From assembly GCF_000763805.1 (NCBI RefSeq), contig NZ_JRKS01000014.1:1-58495 (forward strand): a stretch of 58,495 nt of DNA, written 5' to 3'. This stretch comes from Paracoccus sphaerophysae. Its GTDB lineage: Bacteria; Pseudomonadota; Alphaproteobacteria; Rhodobacterales; Rhodobacteraceae. Within the stretch, counting starts at the first letter, position 1. Each line of letters begins with the position of its first letter. Both the position numbers and the translations under genes were made by a program. Below the pieces are notes generated by a model that worked only from the letters and a program-made list of their open reading frames with translations, was not told the DNA's origin and did no database searches. Positions 26,377-38,549 of the stretch are shown here, in pieces.

Positions 26377-27494
26377 ATTTCCTCCAGCGTGCTGGCCAGC
26401 CGGCGCACGTCGTCCGCGGCGGCGTTCAGGGTCAGCGACACCCGTAGCCGCGCGGTGCCGGCGGGCACGGTCGGCGGGCGGATGCCGCGCAGGTCGAAGC
26501 CCGCCGCCTGCACCCGCTCGGCCAGCGCCATCGTCTCGGCGTCGCCGCCGACGATCAGCGGCACGATCTGGCTGCCCGACATCGGCAGATGCGGCAACCG
26601 CGCCGACATTTCCTGCGAGAACAAGGCGATGAGGTCGTGCAGCCGCTGCTGCCGGTCGGGCTCGTCGCGCAGCATGTCCAGCGCGGCGGCCCCCGCCACC
26701 GCCATCAGCGGCGAAGGCGCGGTGGCGAAGATGAAGGGCCGCGCCCGGTTCACGAGGAAATCGCGTAGCACCCCCGGCAGGCACAGCAGCGCCCCCGACC
26801 CGCCCAGCGCCTTGCCAAGCGTGTGCAGGGTGATGACGTTGTCGCGGCCTTCCAGCGCGTGACCCAGACCCCGGCCCTGCGGTCCCCAGACGCCGGTGGC
26901 GTGGGCCTCGTCGATGATCAGGAACCCTTCCCGATCCGCGAGTTGCGCCAGATCGTCCAGCGGCGCCCGGTCGCCGTCCATGCTGTAGAGGCTTTCCACC
27001 GCGATCCACACCGCACCACGCCCGCCGCCCGCCCGCCAGCCTGTGATCACATCCGCAGCGTGGCCCGCGTCGTTGTGTCGGAACTCGGCGACCTCGGCCC
27101 GCGACAGCCGGGCGCCCTCGCGGGTCGAGGCGTGGGACAAAGCGTCGAGCAGCAGCAGGTCGCCGGTCTGCGGCAGCGTCGAAAACAGCGCGACGTTGGC
27201 CGGGTAGCCGCCGCCGAAGCCCAGCGCGGATTCGGCACCGAAAAACGCGGCGGCCCTGGTCTCAAAGGCTTCCTGCCATTCGGTATTGCCGCGCAGCAGC
27301 CGCGACCCGGCTGCCCCCACCGGCACGCCCGAGTCCAGCGCATCCCGCACCGCCGCCGCCAGCCGCGGATGCCCGGCCAGTCCCAGATAGTCGTTCGAGG
27401 CGAAATCGACGCCGGCGCGCGGGATCAGCCGCCGGGTCCGGCCGGCCACGGCCAGCCGGTCCAGATCGGCGCGGAACGGGGCCAGCCGGTCCAA
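26361..27494 (-). CDS. bioF: 8-amino-7-oxononanoate synthase
   Basis: The 377-residue PLP enzyme condenses a pimeloyl thioester with L-alanine. Landmarks: VDFASNDYLGLAGHPRL, GSRLLRGNTEWQEAFE, AVESLYSMDGD, IIDEAHATGVWGPQGRGL, and the PLP lysine in LHTLGKALGGSGA. The start is uncertain. The TTG at 27494, 8 bp after the bioB stop, gives the normal length and spacing to SNDYLG; an ATG at 27569 would add 25 low-complexity residues overlapping bioB. Neither has a good ribosome site, so translational coupling to bioB is likely. No pimelate-synthesis gene (bioC/H, bioZ, bioI) is present nearby. Confidence 0.88.
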   Translation of the reverse strand: MDRLAPFRADLDRLAVAGRTRRLIPRAGVDFASNDYLGLAGHPRLAAAVRDALDSGVPVGAAGSRLLRGNTEWQEAFETRAAAFFGAESALGFGGGYPANVALFSTLPQTGDLLLLDALSHASTREGARLSRAEVAEFRHNDAGHAADVITGWRAGGGRGAVWIAVESLYSMDGDRAPLDDLAQLADREGFLIIDEAHATGVWGPQGRGLGHALEGRDNVITLHTLGKALGGSGALLCLPGVLRDFLVNRARPFIFATAPSPLMAVAGAAALDMLRDEPDRQQRLHDLIALFSQEMSARLPHLPMSGSQIVPLIVGGDAETMALAERVQAAGFDLRGIRPPTVPAGTARLRVSLTLNAAADDVRRLASTLEEMWPAL

Positions 27495-27502
27495 GCCGGC
27501 GC

Positions 27503-28624
27503 TCAGCGCAGGATCGGGACGGGGCGTTCCTGGACGGCGCCGGCCGCCTGAGCCGCGCGCAGCGGGCATTCGGCGGGGGCCGCCTCGGGCACCGGCACCT
27601 CGGCGGGCGCCGGCGCGTGTTCCCACGCGACCATTGGCGCCATGCCCAGTTTCGCCAGCAGCTGCATGTCCTTGTCCTCGTCCGGGTTGCCCGCGGTCAG
27701 CAGCGTGTCGCCGACGAAGATCGAGTTCGCCCCGGCGAAGAAGCACAACGCCTGCATCTCGTCGGTCATCCCGGTGCGGCCGGCGGACAGGCGGACATGG
27801 CTTTCGGGCATCATGATCCGGGCCAGCGCGATGGTCCGCACGAAGTCGATCGGATCGACCGGCGCCGCATCCGCCAGCGGCGTGCCGGGGATCGCGATCA
27901 GCATGTTCAGCGGCACAGAATCGGGCGGCTCGGGCAGGTTCGCCAGCGTCACCAGCATGTCCACGCGGTCCTGCGCGCCCTCGCCGAGGCCAAGGATGCC
28001 ACCCGAGCAGACCTTGATCCCGCTGTCGCGGACCACCGCCAGCGTATCCAGCCGGTCGGCATAGGTCCGGGTCGTGATCACATTGGAATAATGGGATTCC
28101 GAGGTGTCGACGTTGTGGTTGTAGTAATCCAGCCCCGCCGCCTTAAGCCGTGCGGCCTGGCCCGCGTCCAGCATCCCCAGCGTCATGCAGGTTTCCATCC
28201 CCAGCGCCTTGACGCCCTCGACCATCGCCAGCACCTGCGGCATGTCGCGTTCCTTCGGGCTGCGCCAGGCGGCGCCCATGCAATAGCGGGTCGCGCCCGC
28301 CGCCTTGGCCTTGGCGGCCTCGGCGATGACGCGCTGCACCTCCATCAGCTTGGACGCGGACAGCCCCGAATCGTAGCGCGCCGACTGGCTGCAATAGGTG
28401 CAGTCCTCGGGGCAGCCGCCGGTCTTGATCGACAGCAGCCGCGACAGCTGCACGCGGTTGGGGTCGAAATGCTGGCGGTGGACGGTCTGGGCCTGAAACA
28501 GCAGTTCCATGAAGGGCAGGTCGTGGATGGCGCGGGCCTCGGCCGCGGTCCAGTGCCGGCGCGGGGGACGCCGGGGGTCCGAAACGGGCATCCGGGAAGC
28601 GGTCATCGCGGCGGGAGCGGTCAT
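27503..28624 (-). CDS. bioB: Biotin synthase (radical SAM)
   Basis: The 373-residue radical SAM enzyme inserts sulfur into dethiobiotin. The SAM cluster cysteines are C71, C75 and C78 in [13 protein letters not shown]. The [2Fe-2S] ligand region includes [30 protein letters not shown] and the arginine in HVRLSAGR. An unusual Ala/Pro/Glu-rich tail of about 35 residues (from [10 protein letters not shown]) follows the catalytic core, ending in [25 protein letters not shown] sequence. The start may be the ATG at 28624 or 18 bp later. First gene of the operon; a weak TTGGAC/TAACCC pair (18-bp spacing) lies at 28726-28697. I saw no BioR operator. Confidence 0.95.
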   Translation of the reverse strand: MTAPAAMTASRMPVSDPRRPPRRHWTAAEARAIHDLPFMELLFQAQTVHRQHFDPNRVQLSRLLSIKTGGCPEDCTYCSQSARYDSGLSASKLMEVQRVIAEAAKAKAAGATRYCMGAAWRSPKERDMPQVLAMVEGVKALGMETCMTLGMLDAGQAARLKAAGLDYYNHNVDTSESHYSNVITTRTYADRLDTLAVVRDSGIKVCSGGILGLGEGAQDRVDMLVTLANLPEPPDSVPLNMLIAIPGTPLADAAPVDPIDFVRTIALARIMMPESHVRLSAGRTGMTDEMQALCFFAGANSIFVGDTLLTAGNPDEDKDMQLLAKLGMAPMVAWEHAPAPAEVPVPEAAPAECPLRAAQAAGAVQERPVPILR

Positions 28625-28822
28625 CACGGGGGCCTCGCGGGTCAGGAGCGGGGGTCAGAAATGCGGATCCAAGGCGCGGATCATGTTTGCAGCGCCGGGT
28701 TAGCAGCATTGACTTTGCCTGTCCAACCTCCTGCCGCGCCCCCCGCGCCCTGCCGCGGCGTTTGAGATTGACGCGGGCTTGCGGTTTCCCTGTAATCCGC
28801 CAAAACCCAACGGGAGATGACC

Positions 28823-29815
28823 ATGACCTTTCTGACCCGCCTTGCCGCCAGCGCCGCCCTCCTGGCGCTGTCCGCCGGCCTGGCCGCCGCCGACCCCGCC
28901 CTGATCTATGATCTCGGCGGCAAGTTCGACAAATCCTTTAACGAGGCCGCCTATGCCGGGGCCGAGAAATGGAAGGCCGAGACCGGCGGCACCTACAAGG
29001 AACTGGAAATGCAGTCCGAGGCCCAGCGCGAACAGGCGCTGCGCCGGCTGGCCGAGACCGGGGCGAACCCGATCGTGATGACCGGCTTTGCCTTTGCCGA
29101 GGTGCTCAAGAAGGTCGCGCCGGACTATCCCGACACCCGCTTCGTCATCATCGACAGCGCCGTCGAGGGTGCCAACGTCCAGTCGAACCTGTTCGCCGAC
29201 GAACAGGGCTCGTACCTGGCCGGGGTGATGGCGGGCATGGCCACCAAGACCAAGACCGTCGGCTTCATCGGCGGCATGGACGTGCCGCTGATCCGCAACT
29301 TTGCCTGCGGCTATGTGCAGGGCGTCAAGTCGGTCGATCCGGCGATCAAGGTCTTGCAGAACATGACCGGCACCACCCCCGCCGCCTGGAACGACCCGGT
29401 CAAGGGCGGAGAGCTCGCCAAGGCGCAGAAGGCGCAGGGCGCCGACGTGATCTATGCCGCCGCCGGTGGCACCGGGATCGGCGTGCTGCAGGCCGCGGCC
29501 GACGAGGGCATCCTGTCGATCGGGGTCGATTCGAACCAGAACCACCTGCATCCGGGCAAGGTCCTGACCTCGGCTATCAAGCGGGTGGACACCGCCGTCT
29601 ATGACGCCTTCAAGGCCGGGACCGAGGTCGAGGTCGGCAAGACCAACATCTGGGACGTCGCCCACGACGGCGTCGGCGTGGCGATGGACGACAACAACAA
29701 GCCGCTGGTCTCCGACGAGATGGCCAAGGCCGTCGAGGATGCGCGCGCAAAGATCGCCTCGGGCGAGCTGAAGGTTGTCAACTACAACACCGGCAACGCC
29801 TGCCCGGTCCAGTAA
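28823..29815 (+). CDS. BMP-family ABC transporter binding protein (nucleoside importer)
   Basis: The 330-residue protein begins with a Sec signal peptide (MTFLTRLAASAALLALSAGL, cleaved before ADPALIYDLGG). There is no lipobox cysteine, so it is a free periplasmic BMP/Med-type protein, not the lipoprotein form of Gram-positives. DLGGKFDKSFNEAAYAG, FVIIDSAVEGANVQS and GFIGGMDVPLIRNF are family signatures. Members bind purine nucleosides. Two cysteines (FACGY and NACPVQ) may pair. The ATG at 28823 has GGGAG 6 nt upstream and is preferred over the ATG at 28817. The ATPase gene starts on the next base after its stop. Confidence 0.92.
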   Translation: MTFLTRLAASAALLALSAGLAAADPALIYDLGGKFDKSFNEAAYAGAEKWKAETGGTYKELEMQSEAQREQALRRLAETGANPIVMTGFAFAEVLKKVAPDYPDTRFVIIDSAVEGANVQSNLFADEQGSYLAGVMAGMATKTKTVGFIGGMDVPLIRNFACGYVQGVKSVDPAIKVLQNMTGTTPAAWNDPVKGGELAKAQKAQGADVIYAAAGGTGIGVLQAAADEGILSIGVDSNQNHLHPGKVLTSAIKRVDTAVYDAFKAGTEVEVGKTNIWDVAHDGVGVAMDDNNKPLVSDEMAKAVEDARAKIASGELKVVNYNTGNACPVQ

Positions 29816-31468
29816 GTGACCGCCACCGACAGCGTCGCGGGGCGGCACGCCGCCCCCGAAACCGCCTCGGTCGCGCCGGCGATCGAGCTGCGCGGGATTT
29901 CCAAGGCCTTCGGCCCGGTGCAGGCCAACAAGGACATCTCGATGACCGTGCCGCGCGGCACGATCCACGGCATCGTGGGGGAAAACGGCGCCGGCAAGTC
30001 GACGCTGATGTCGATCCTGTATGGCTTCTACAGGCCCGACGCCGGGCAGATCCTGATCGGCGGCCGGGACGCCGGCATCACCGACAGCCAGTCGGCGATC
30101 CGCGCCGGCATCGGCATGGTGTTCCAGCATTTCAAGCTGGTGCCGAACATGACGGTGCTGGAAAACGTCATCCTCGGGGCCGAGGACAGCGCCCTGCTGG
30201 CGCCCTCGCTGTCCCGCGCCCGCGGCGAGCTGCGGCGGCTGGCCGAAGAATACGAGCTGCAGGTCGATCCCGACGCGGTGGTGGAAACCCTGTCCGTCGG
30301 CCACCAGCAGCGGGTCGAGATCCTCAAGGCGCTGTATCGCCACGCCGACATCCTGATCCTGGACGAGCCGACCGGCGTGCTGACCCCGGCCGAGGCCGAA
30401 CATTTGTTCCGCATCCTTCGCGGGCTGCGCGAGCAGGGCAAGACGATCATCGTCATCACCCACAAGCTGCGCGAGGTGATGGAGATCACCGACAACGTCT
30501 CGGTCATGCGGCGGGGCGAGATGGTGGCCACGGTGCGCACCGCCGACACCTCGCCCGAGCAGCTGGCCGAGCTGATGGTCGGTCGCAAGGTGCTGCTGCG
30601 CGTGGACAAGGCCCCGGCCCGGCCCGGCGCCCCGGTGCTGGAGGTCGTGCGGCTGGAGATGGTGGACCGCACGGGCGTCACCCGGTTGCGCGGCGTCGAT
30701 CTGACCGTGCGCGCGGGCGAGATCGTGGGCATCGCCGGGGTCAGCGGCAACGGCCAGACCCAGCTGATGGAGATCCTCGGTGGCTATGCCGAACCCGGCG
30801 CCCGGGTCACCGGCGCGGTGCGGATGAACGGCGCCGACCTGCCGCTGACCCGGACCGACGCCGCCGCGCGCCGCCGCGCGGGCATCGGCAACATCCCCGA
30901 GGACCGGCAGGTCGAAGGCCTGATCATGGACTTTTCCTGCTGGGAAAACACTGTCTTCGGCCATCACCGCGACCCCGAATACCAGTCCGGCCCGCTGATG
31001 GACAACGACCGCGTCCGCCAGCGCGCGGAACGCCTGATCGCGCAGTTCGACGTCCGCCCGGCCAACTGCCACCTCGCCGCGCGCAATTTCTCGGGCGGCA
31101 ACCAGCAGAAGATCGTCGTCGCCCGCGAGATCGAGGAAAAGCCCGCCCTGCTGCTGGTCGGCCAGCCGACCCGCGGCGTCGACATCGGCGCCATCGAGTT
31201 CATCCACCGCCGCCTGATCGAGATGCGCGACGCCGGCGCCGCGATCCTGCTGGTGTCGGTGGAACTGGACGAGATCATGGGCCTGTCCGACCGCATCGTG
31301 GTGATGTTCGACGGCCGGATCATGGGCGAACGCCAGCCCGACCAGACCTCGGCGGCCGAGCTGGGGATGCTGATGGCGGGGGTGGAGGGGGGCGGCATCC
31401 CGCCCGCCCAGGGCCAGCCTCGCGCGCATCCCGATGCGCGGCCCGACTTGGCAAAAGGCATTCTCTGA
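29816..31468 (+). CDS. Nucleoside ABC transporter, duplicated ATP-binding protein (YufO/NupA type)
   Basis: The 550-residue ATPase carries two ABC domains. Domain 1: GENGAGKST, LSVGHQQRVEILKALY and ILILDEPT. Domain 2: the degenerate Walker A GVSGNGQTQ, an intact FSGGNQQKIVVAREIE, and LLVGQPTRGVD. This layout is standard for BMP-type and sugar importers of the CUT2 kind. It starts with GTG directly after the binding-protein stop and overlaps the next permease by one base. Substrate inferred as purine nucleosides from the downstream phosphorylase. Confidence 0.92.
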   Translation: MTATDSVAGRHAAPETASVAPAIELRGISKAFGPVQANKDISMTVPRGTIHGIVGENGAGKSTLMSILYGFYRPDAGQILIGGRDAGITDSQSAIRAGIGMVFQHFKLVPNMTVLENVILGAEDSALLAPSLSRARGELRRLAEEYELQVDPDAVVETLSVGHQQRVEILKALYRHADILILDEPTGVLTPAEAEHLFRILRGLREQGKTIIVITHKLREVMEITDNVSVMRRGEMVATVRTADTSPEQLAELMVGRKVLLRVDKAPARPGAPVLEVVRLEMVDRTGVTRLRGVDLTVRAGEIVGIAGVSGNGQTQLMEILGGYAEPGARVTGAVRMNGADLPLTRTDAAARRRAGIGNIPEDRQVEGLIMDFSCWENTVFGHHRDPEYQSGPLMDNDRVRQRAERLIAQFDVRPANCHLAARNFSGGNQQKIVVAREIEEKPALLLVGQPTRGVDIGAIEFIHRRLIEMRDAGAAILLVSVELDEIMGLSDRIVVMFDGRIMGERQPDQTSAAELGMLMAGVEGGGIPPAQGQPRAHPDARPDLAKGIL

Positions 31469-32553
31469 TGACCCGCCTGCCCCGCTGGGCCGACCTGATC
31501 CTGACGCCGCTGATCTCGCTGGCACTCGCCTTCGCGATCTCGGCGGTGGTCATCCTCGCCATCGGCCAGGACCCGTGGGCGGCGCTGAAGACGATGGTCA
31601 CCGGCGCGGTCGGGTCGTCCTATGGCTGGGGCTATACGCTGTATTACGCCACCAACTTCATCTTCACCGGCCTCGCCGTGGCGGTGGCCGCCCATGCCGG
31701 GCTGTTCAACATCGGGGCCGAGGGGCAGGCCACGCTGGGGGGCCTGGGTGTCGCGCTGGTGTGCCTGGCGCTGCCCTGGCCGCACTGGGCGCTGGCGCTG
31801 CCGGCGGCGATGCTGGGCGGGGCGCTGTTCGGCGCCGCCTGGGCCCTGATCCCCGCCTGGCTTCAGGCCAAGCGCGGCAGCCACGTGGTCATCACCACGA
31901 TCATGTTCAACTTCATCGCCGCGGCGCTGCTGAACTGGGTTCTGGTCAACGTGCTGCGCCCGCCGGGCAGCCAGGACCCCGCCACCGCGAACTTCCCCGC
32001 CGGCACCCACCTGCCGACGCTGTCGGACATGGCCGGGGCGATCGGCGTCCAGTGGGGCAAGGCCACGCCCGCCAATGTCAGCTTCCTGATCGCCATCGCC
32101 GCCTGCCTGCTGGTCTGGCTGCTGATCTGGCGCACCCCGCTGGGGTACGAGATCCGCGCCTTCGGCAAGTCCGAGCGTGCCGCCCGCTATGCCGGCATCT
32201 CTCCGGTCCGGATCACCGTGGTGGCGATGCTGATCTCGGGTGCGCTGGCCGGGCTGATGGCGGTGAACAACGTGATGGGCGAGGCCGGGCGGCTGGTCCT
32301 GAACAACGTCGAGGGCGCGGGCTTCATCGGCATCGCCGTGGCGCTGATGGGGCGCAACCATCCGCTGGGCATCTTCCTCGCCGCGCTGCTGTTCGGCTTC
32401 CTGTATCAGGGCGGGGCCGAGCTGGCGCTGTTTTCCAACATCCCGCGCGAGCTGATCACCGTCATCCAGGCGCTGGTGATCCTGTTCACCGGGGCCTTGG
32501 ACAACATGGTGCGGATGCCGCTGGAACGGCTGTTCGGGCGAAGGGCGGGCTGA
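31468..32553 (+). CDS. Nucleoside ABC transporter permease 1 (YufP/NupB type)
   Basis: The 361-residue membrane protein belongs to the BPD_transp_2 family, with 8-10 hydrophobic segments. Motifs: FTGLAVAVAAHAGLFNIGAEGQATLGGL near 65-95, and GYEIRAFGKSERAARYAGIS, the cytoplasmic coupling loop typical of this family. The start overlaps the ATPase stop (ATGA) and its own stop overlaps the second permease by one base, so all four transport genes form one continuous coding unit. Confidence 0.92.
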   Translation: MTRLPRWADLILTPLISLALAFAISAVVILAIGQDPWAALKTMVTGAVGSSYGWGYTLYYATNFIFTGLAVAVAAHAGLFNIGAEGQATLGGLGVALVCLALPWPHWALALPAAMLGGALFGAAWALIPAWLQAKRGSHVVITTIMFNFIAAALLNWVLVNVLRPPGSQDPATANFPAGTHLPTLSDMAGAIGVQWGKATPANVSFLIAIAACLLVWLLIWRTPLGYEIRAFGKSERAARYAGISPVRITVVAMLISGALAGLMAVNNVMGEAGRLVLNNVEGAGFIGIAVALMGRNHPLGIFLAALLFGFLYQGGAELALFSNIPRELITVIQALVILFTGALDNMVRMPLERLFGRRAG

Positions 32554-33518
32554 TGGATTACGCGACCGTCCTGCAGATCCTCGACAGCGCCCTGCGGCTG
32601 ATGACGCCGCTGCTGCTCGCCTGCCTGGCCGGGCTGTTCTCGGAGCGATCGGGGATCTTCGACATCGGGCTGGAAGGCAAGATGCTGATCGCGGCCTTTG
32701 CCGCCGGTGCCGCCGGGGCGCTGACCGGCAGCGTCTGGCTGGGGCTGGGGGCGGCGGTGCTGGCCTCGCTGGCGCTGGCCGCCATCCACGGGATGACCGC
32801 GATCACGTTCCGCGGCAACCAGCTGATCTCGGGGGTGGCGATCAACTTCCTCGCCTCGGGGCTGACCGTGCTGCTGGGGCAGAGCTGGTTCGGGCTGGGC
32901 GGGCGCACCCCGGCGCTGGAGGGCGGCGCGCGGTTCGCCACCATCACCCTGCCCGGTGCCGAGGCGCTGCGCGGCGTCCCGGTGGTCGGGCCGCTTTATG
33001 CCGAGGTGCTCTCGGGCCACACGCTGCCGGTCTATGTCGCGCTGGCGCTGGTACCGGCGACGTGGTGGCTGCTGTATCGCACCCGCTTTGGCCTGCGGCT
33101 GCGGGCGGTGGGCGACAACCCGGCCTCGGTCGATACCGCCGGCGTCTCGGTGGTGCGGCTGCGCTGGGCAGCGGTCGCCATCACCGGCGTTCTGTGCGGG
33201 CTGGCGGGCGCCTATCTGGCCGCCGGCCTGTCGGCGGGCTTCGTCAAGGAAATGACCGCCGGGCGGGGCTATATCGCGCTGGCGGCGCTGATCTTTGCCA
33301 ACTGGATGCCGTGGCGGGCGCTGGGGGCCACCTTCCTGTTCGGGCTGATGGAGGCGGTCGCCAACCGTTATCCGGAAATTGACCTCGGGCCTGTAACCAT
33401 CCCGTCGATGTTCATGTCGGCCCTGCCCTATATCCTGACCGTCATCATCCTGGCCGGTTTCATCGGCCGCGCCACCCCCCCGCGCGCCGGAGGAGAGCCC
33501 TATGTCAAAGAGCGGTGA
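32553..33518 (+). CDS. Nucleoside ABC transporter permease 2 (YufQ/NupC type)
   Basis: The 321-residue partner permease has SERSGIFDIGLEGKMLIAAFAAG near 30-50, FRGNQLISGVAINFLASG, and the coupling loop FGLRLRAVGDNPASVDTAG. It would pair with permease 1 as a heterodimer. The start overlaps the previous gene by one base. Its last 17 bases overlap the start of the purine nucleoside phosphorylase gene, tying uptake to salvage in one operon. Confidence 0.92.
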   Translation: MDYATVLQILDSALRLMTPLLLACLAGLFSERSGIFDIGLEGKMLIAAFAAGAAGALTGSVWLGLGAAVLASLALAAIHGMTAITFRGNQLISGVAINFLASGLTVLLGQSWFGLGGRTPALEGGARFATITLPGAEALRGVPVVGPLYAEVLSGHTLPVYVALALVPATWWLLYRTRFGLRLRAVGDNPASVDTAGVSVVRLRWAAVAITGVLCGLAGAYLAAGLSAGFVKEMTAGRGYIALAALIFANWMPWRALGATFLFGLMEAVANRYPEIDLGPVTIPSMFMSALPYILTVIILAGFIGRATPPRAGGEPYVKER

Positions 33519-34299
33519 TCTCGCCCGCCTGGTCCGCGACCGCGCGGGGTCCGCGCCGCCCGATTACGGGCTGGTGCTGGGGTCGGGGCTGGGCCACCTG
33601 GGCGCGTCGGTCGACGGGGTCGCGATCCCCTATGCCGATCTGGAGGGACTGCCCCATGCCGGCGTCTCGGGCCACGTCCCGCAGCTTTACATCGGCGACC
33701 TGGAAGGGCGCCGCGTCGCGGTCTTCGGAGGGCGCTCGCATTATTACGAAACCGGCCGCGCCGACGCGATGCGCCCGGCGCTGGAACTGCTGGACGAACT
33801 CGGCTGCGATCGGCTGATCCTGACCAACGCCGCGGGGTCCCTGCGCGAGGACATCCCGCCGGGCGGGCTGATGCTGCTGTCCGACCACATCGCCTTCGCC
33901 GGGACCAACCCGCTGATCGGCGAGGCGGACGAGCGCCGCTTCGTGCCGATGACCGACGCCCATGACCCCGGCATCCGCGCCGACCTGCGCGCCGCCGCCG
34001 CCGCCGAAGGCGTCGCCCTGCCCGAGGGGGTCTATTGCTGGTTCTCGGGCCCGTCCTTCGAAACCCCGGCCGAGATCCGGGCGGCGCGGGTGCTGGGCGC
34101 CGATGCGGTGGGCATGTCCACGGTGCCCGAGGTGATCCTCGGCCGCTTCCTCGGCATGCGCTGCGCGGCGATTTCGGTCATCACCAACATGGGCGCGGGG
34201 CTGTCGGCGGAACGGATCAGCCACGATCACACCAAGCAGATGGCCCCCCTCGGCGCCGCCAAGCTGGAACGGGTGCTGCGGCGGTTCCTGCGCGACTGA
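33502..34299 (+). CDS. Purine nucleoside phosphorylase (trimeric PNP/MTAP family)
   Basis: The 265-residue enzyme splits purine nucleosides with phosphate into base and ribose-1-phosphate. Phosphate-site GSGLGHL (about 27-33), GRSHYYE near 80, LTNAAGSL, the FSGPSFETPAEIR loop and MSTVPEVILGRFLGMRCAAIS with NMGAGLS are trimeric PNP signatures. The gene (deoD/punA type) overlaps the upstream permease by 17 bp, so imported nucleosides are processed immediately. The ATG follows GGAGAG. The 128-bp gap to gyrB has a separate promoter. Confidence 0.92.
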   Translation: MSKSGDLARLVRDRAGSAPPDYGLVLGSGLGHLGASVDGVAIPYADLEGLPHAGVSGHVPQLYIGDLEGRRVAVFGGRSHYYETGRADAMRPALELLDELGCDRLILTNAAGSLREDIPPGGLMLLSDHIAFAGTNPLIGEADERRFVPMTDAHDPGIRADLRAAAAAEGVALPEGVYCWFSGPSFETPAEIRAARVLGADAVGMSTVPEVILGRFLGMRCAAISVITNMGAGLSAERISHDHTKQMAPLGAAKLERVLRRFLRD

Positions 34300-34369
34300 C
34301 GGGGCCCGCGCGGTCCGGCAGCAAATCTGACATAATCGCGCGCAAAGCCCCAAATCTGCTAGGGTTTGC

Positions 34370-36866
<2,497 letters not shown>

Positions 36867-37153
36867 CAAAAACACCACAAATTGCGCCGTGGCGGTCGCC
36901 AGATCGCCGCGATGGCATACATCCGTTGCAATTTCGCCGTCCAGATTTCGCAAATCCGTAAACCCACGGTTGCCGGACCCGCGGAATCGTCGCGGTTTTT
37001 CTCGCTACGGTTGCAGAACGCCCGGCGCTGTCCGGTTCCCTGTCTTTTTTGGCAGGCAGACAAATCGCGGCGCACCGCTTGGTATATCCGCAGAACGATG
37101 CCATCTCGGTACCAGTCACCCTCCCCGGGTTCCCGAGTTACAAGGAGTTCTGC
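36867..37153. other. 287-bp gap between gyrB and the beta-barrel gene
   Basis: The gap is less GC-rich than its flanks and must carry the omp leader. A TATATC hexamer at 37083 is a possible -10, but no -35 is properly spaced, so no promoter is called. I see no coding frame and no T-run terminator after gyrB. A long 5' leader for the surface-protein mRNA, a common sRNA target, is possible. Confidence 0.4.
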
Positions 37154-37846
37154 ATGCGTACCCTGTTCCTGGCGGCCTCGACGCTCGCCCTGTTTTCCGT
37201 TTCCGCCGCTCATGCCGGCGGCTTCGCGGCCCCCGTGGTCGACGTCGCGCCGGTCGAGCCGGTCGTCGTGACCGAGTCGCCCGCCTGGCAGGGTGGCTAT
37301 GTCGGCGCGGCCCTGGGCTATGCCTTCGGTGGCGATGACCGCATCGGTGAGAACGTCACCGGCACGCTGGTCGACAACCTCGGCAAGGCCGAGCTGGGCG
37401 GCCCGAACCTGAGCCTGCGCGCCGGCTATCGCTGGCAGCGCAACAACTGGGTGGTCGGCCCGGAACTGTCCTATACCGCCGGCGACATCAGCGACGAATT
37501 CGACTACGGCACCGCCGGCACCTTCGAATCGAAGGTGAACAACACCCTCGCGATCAAGCTGAAGACCGGCTACCTGGTTCAGCCCGACATGCTCGTTTAC
37601 GGCATCGCCGGCTGGCAGAAGGGCGACTTCACCTACACCAACAGCGGCACCGACATCGACTATGACGCGGACGGCTATGTCGTCGGCCTGGGCGCGGAAA
37701 AGATGCTGAGCAACCGCATGTCGGTGACCGGGGAATACGAATATTCGAACTTCGGCAACACCGAGGTCGATCTGGGCGGCGGCATCACCACGCGCTCCAC
37801 GCCCGAGTTCAGCAACATCAAGCTGGGCCTGAACTTCAAGTTCTGA
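37154..37846 (+). CDS. Outer-membrane beta-barrel protein (Omp25/RopB-like)
   Basis: The 230-residue protein has a Sec signal peptide (MRTLFLAASTLALFSVSAAHA, cleavage near residue 21), a short Pro/Val linker, then WQGGYVGAALGYAFGG, the typical first strand of the 8-stranded Omp25 family. Strands alternate to a C-terminal FSNIKLGLNFKF ending in Phe, the outer-membrane assembly signal. The ATG at 37154 has AAGGAG 7 nt upstream. Such proteins are abundant and help envelope integrity. A textbook terminator follows at 37868. Confidence 0.9.
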   Translation: MRTLFLAASTLALFSVSAAHAGGFAAPVVDVAPVEPVVVTESPAWQGGYVGAALGYAFGGDDRIGENVTGTLVDNLGKAELGGPNLSLRAGYRWQRNNWVVGPELSYTAGDISDEFDYGTAGTFESKVNNTLAIKLKTGYLVQPDMLVYGIAGWQKGDFTYTNSGTDIDYDADGYVVGLGAEKMLSNRMSVTGEYEYSNFGNTEVDLGGGITTRSTPEFSNIKLGLNFKF

Positions 37847-37867
37847 TCCCCGCGTGATCGCGGATCG

Positions 37868-37902
37868 GGGCCGTCGGAGCGATCCGGCGGCCCTTTTCGT
37901 TT
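37868..37902 (+). terminator. Intrinsic terminator after the beta-barrel gene
   Basis: GGGCCGTCGGA (37868-37878) pairs with TCCGGCGGCCC (37883-37893) in an 11-bp stem, with one G-T pair and a GCGA (GNRA) tetraloop, followed by TTTTCGTTT. It ends at the stop codon of convergent pdeM. Confidence 0.9.
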
Positions 37903-38549
37903 CAGCGCAGCGGCACCGGCAGCGCGCGGTGCATGCAGGCCACCGCAAAGCCGTCCGGCACCCATTGCGCGATCGCCGGCGCATCGGCGGCGAGCCCCCC
38001 GGTATACTGTCCGAAGGCCGGCAGGATCATGTGCCGCGCGCCGACCAGCAGCGCCCGGCGGCGGGCGCCGGCGAGCCGCACGACGGGATGGAAATGCCCG
38101 CTGATGTCCGGCCCGTCCCCCTGCGGCTGGTGGCGCAGCGTGACCGCGCCCAGCGCGATCTGCTCGAGGCTCCGGCCCGGCAGATGCCCGCCCGCCGGCG
38201 CCGGATCGTGGTTGCCGGCAATCCACAGCCAATCGCGGCCGCGGGCCAGCGCCGCCAACTCGGTGACCACGCGGGCGTCCAGCCCCGTCGCCGCCAGGTC
38301 GTCGTCGAACCCGTCGCCCAGGCTGACGATCGCGCGCGGGTCCAGCGCCGCGCTTTCGTCGCGCAGGCGGCGCAGCGTGTCCTCGGCCTCATAGGGCGGC
38401 AGCAGGGCGCCGCCGCGGCGGGCCATCCGTTCGGACTTGCCCAGGTGCAGGTCGGCCACGATCAGCCAGCGCCCTTCCGGCCACCACAGCGCCCCCGAAC
38501 AGCGCGCCTCGAGCCGCAGCCCGTGCCAGTCGAACAGCACGCCGGTCAT
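37902..38549 (-). CDS. pdeM: Ligase-associated DNA damage response endonuclease PdeM (metallophosphoesterase)
   Basis: The 215-residue calcineurin-like phosphoesterase has the metal-binding set ADLHLGK (about 31-37), SLGDGFDD, IAGNHDPAP and SGHFHPVVRL. It is the PdeM member of the four-gene ligase-associated DNA damage response cluster. Its start overlaps the helicase stop by 4 bp, confirming translational coupling. The predicted role is DNA end or flap processing with the helicase, ligase and exonuclease; the in vivo substrate is not established to my knowledge. Confidence 0.92.
   Translation of the reverse strand: MTGVLFDWHGLRLEARCSGALWWPEGRWLIVADLHLGKSERMARRGGALLPPYEAEDTLRRLRDESAALDPRAIVSLGDGFDDDLAATGLDARVVTELAALARGRDWLWIAGNHDPAPAGGHLPGRSLEQIALGAVTLRHQPQGDGPDISGHFHPVVRLAGARRRALLVGARHMILPAFGQYTGGLAADAPAIAQWVPDGFAVACMHRALPVPLR

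Noticed and set aside
28625..28822. BioR or BirA operator ahead of bioB
   Set aside because: I looked for a TTATCTATAA-type BioR site and found none. A weak promoter pair is the only signal noted.
28700..31525. 941-residue minus-strand open frame under the nucleoside transporter
   Set aside because: It is antisense to two recognisable genes and its translation has no domain. Stop codons are simply rare in that frame at this GC content.
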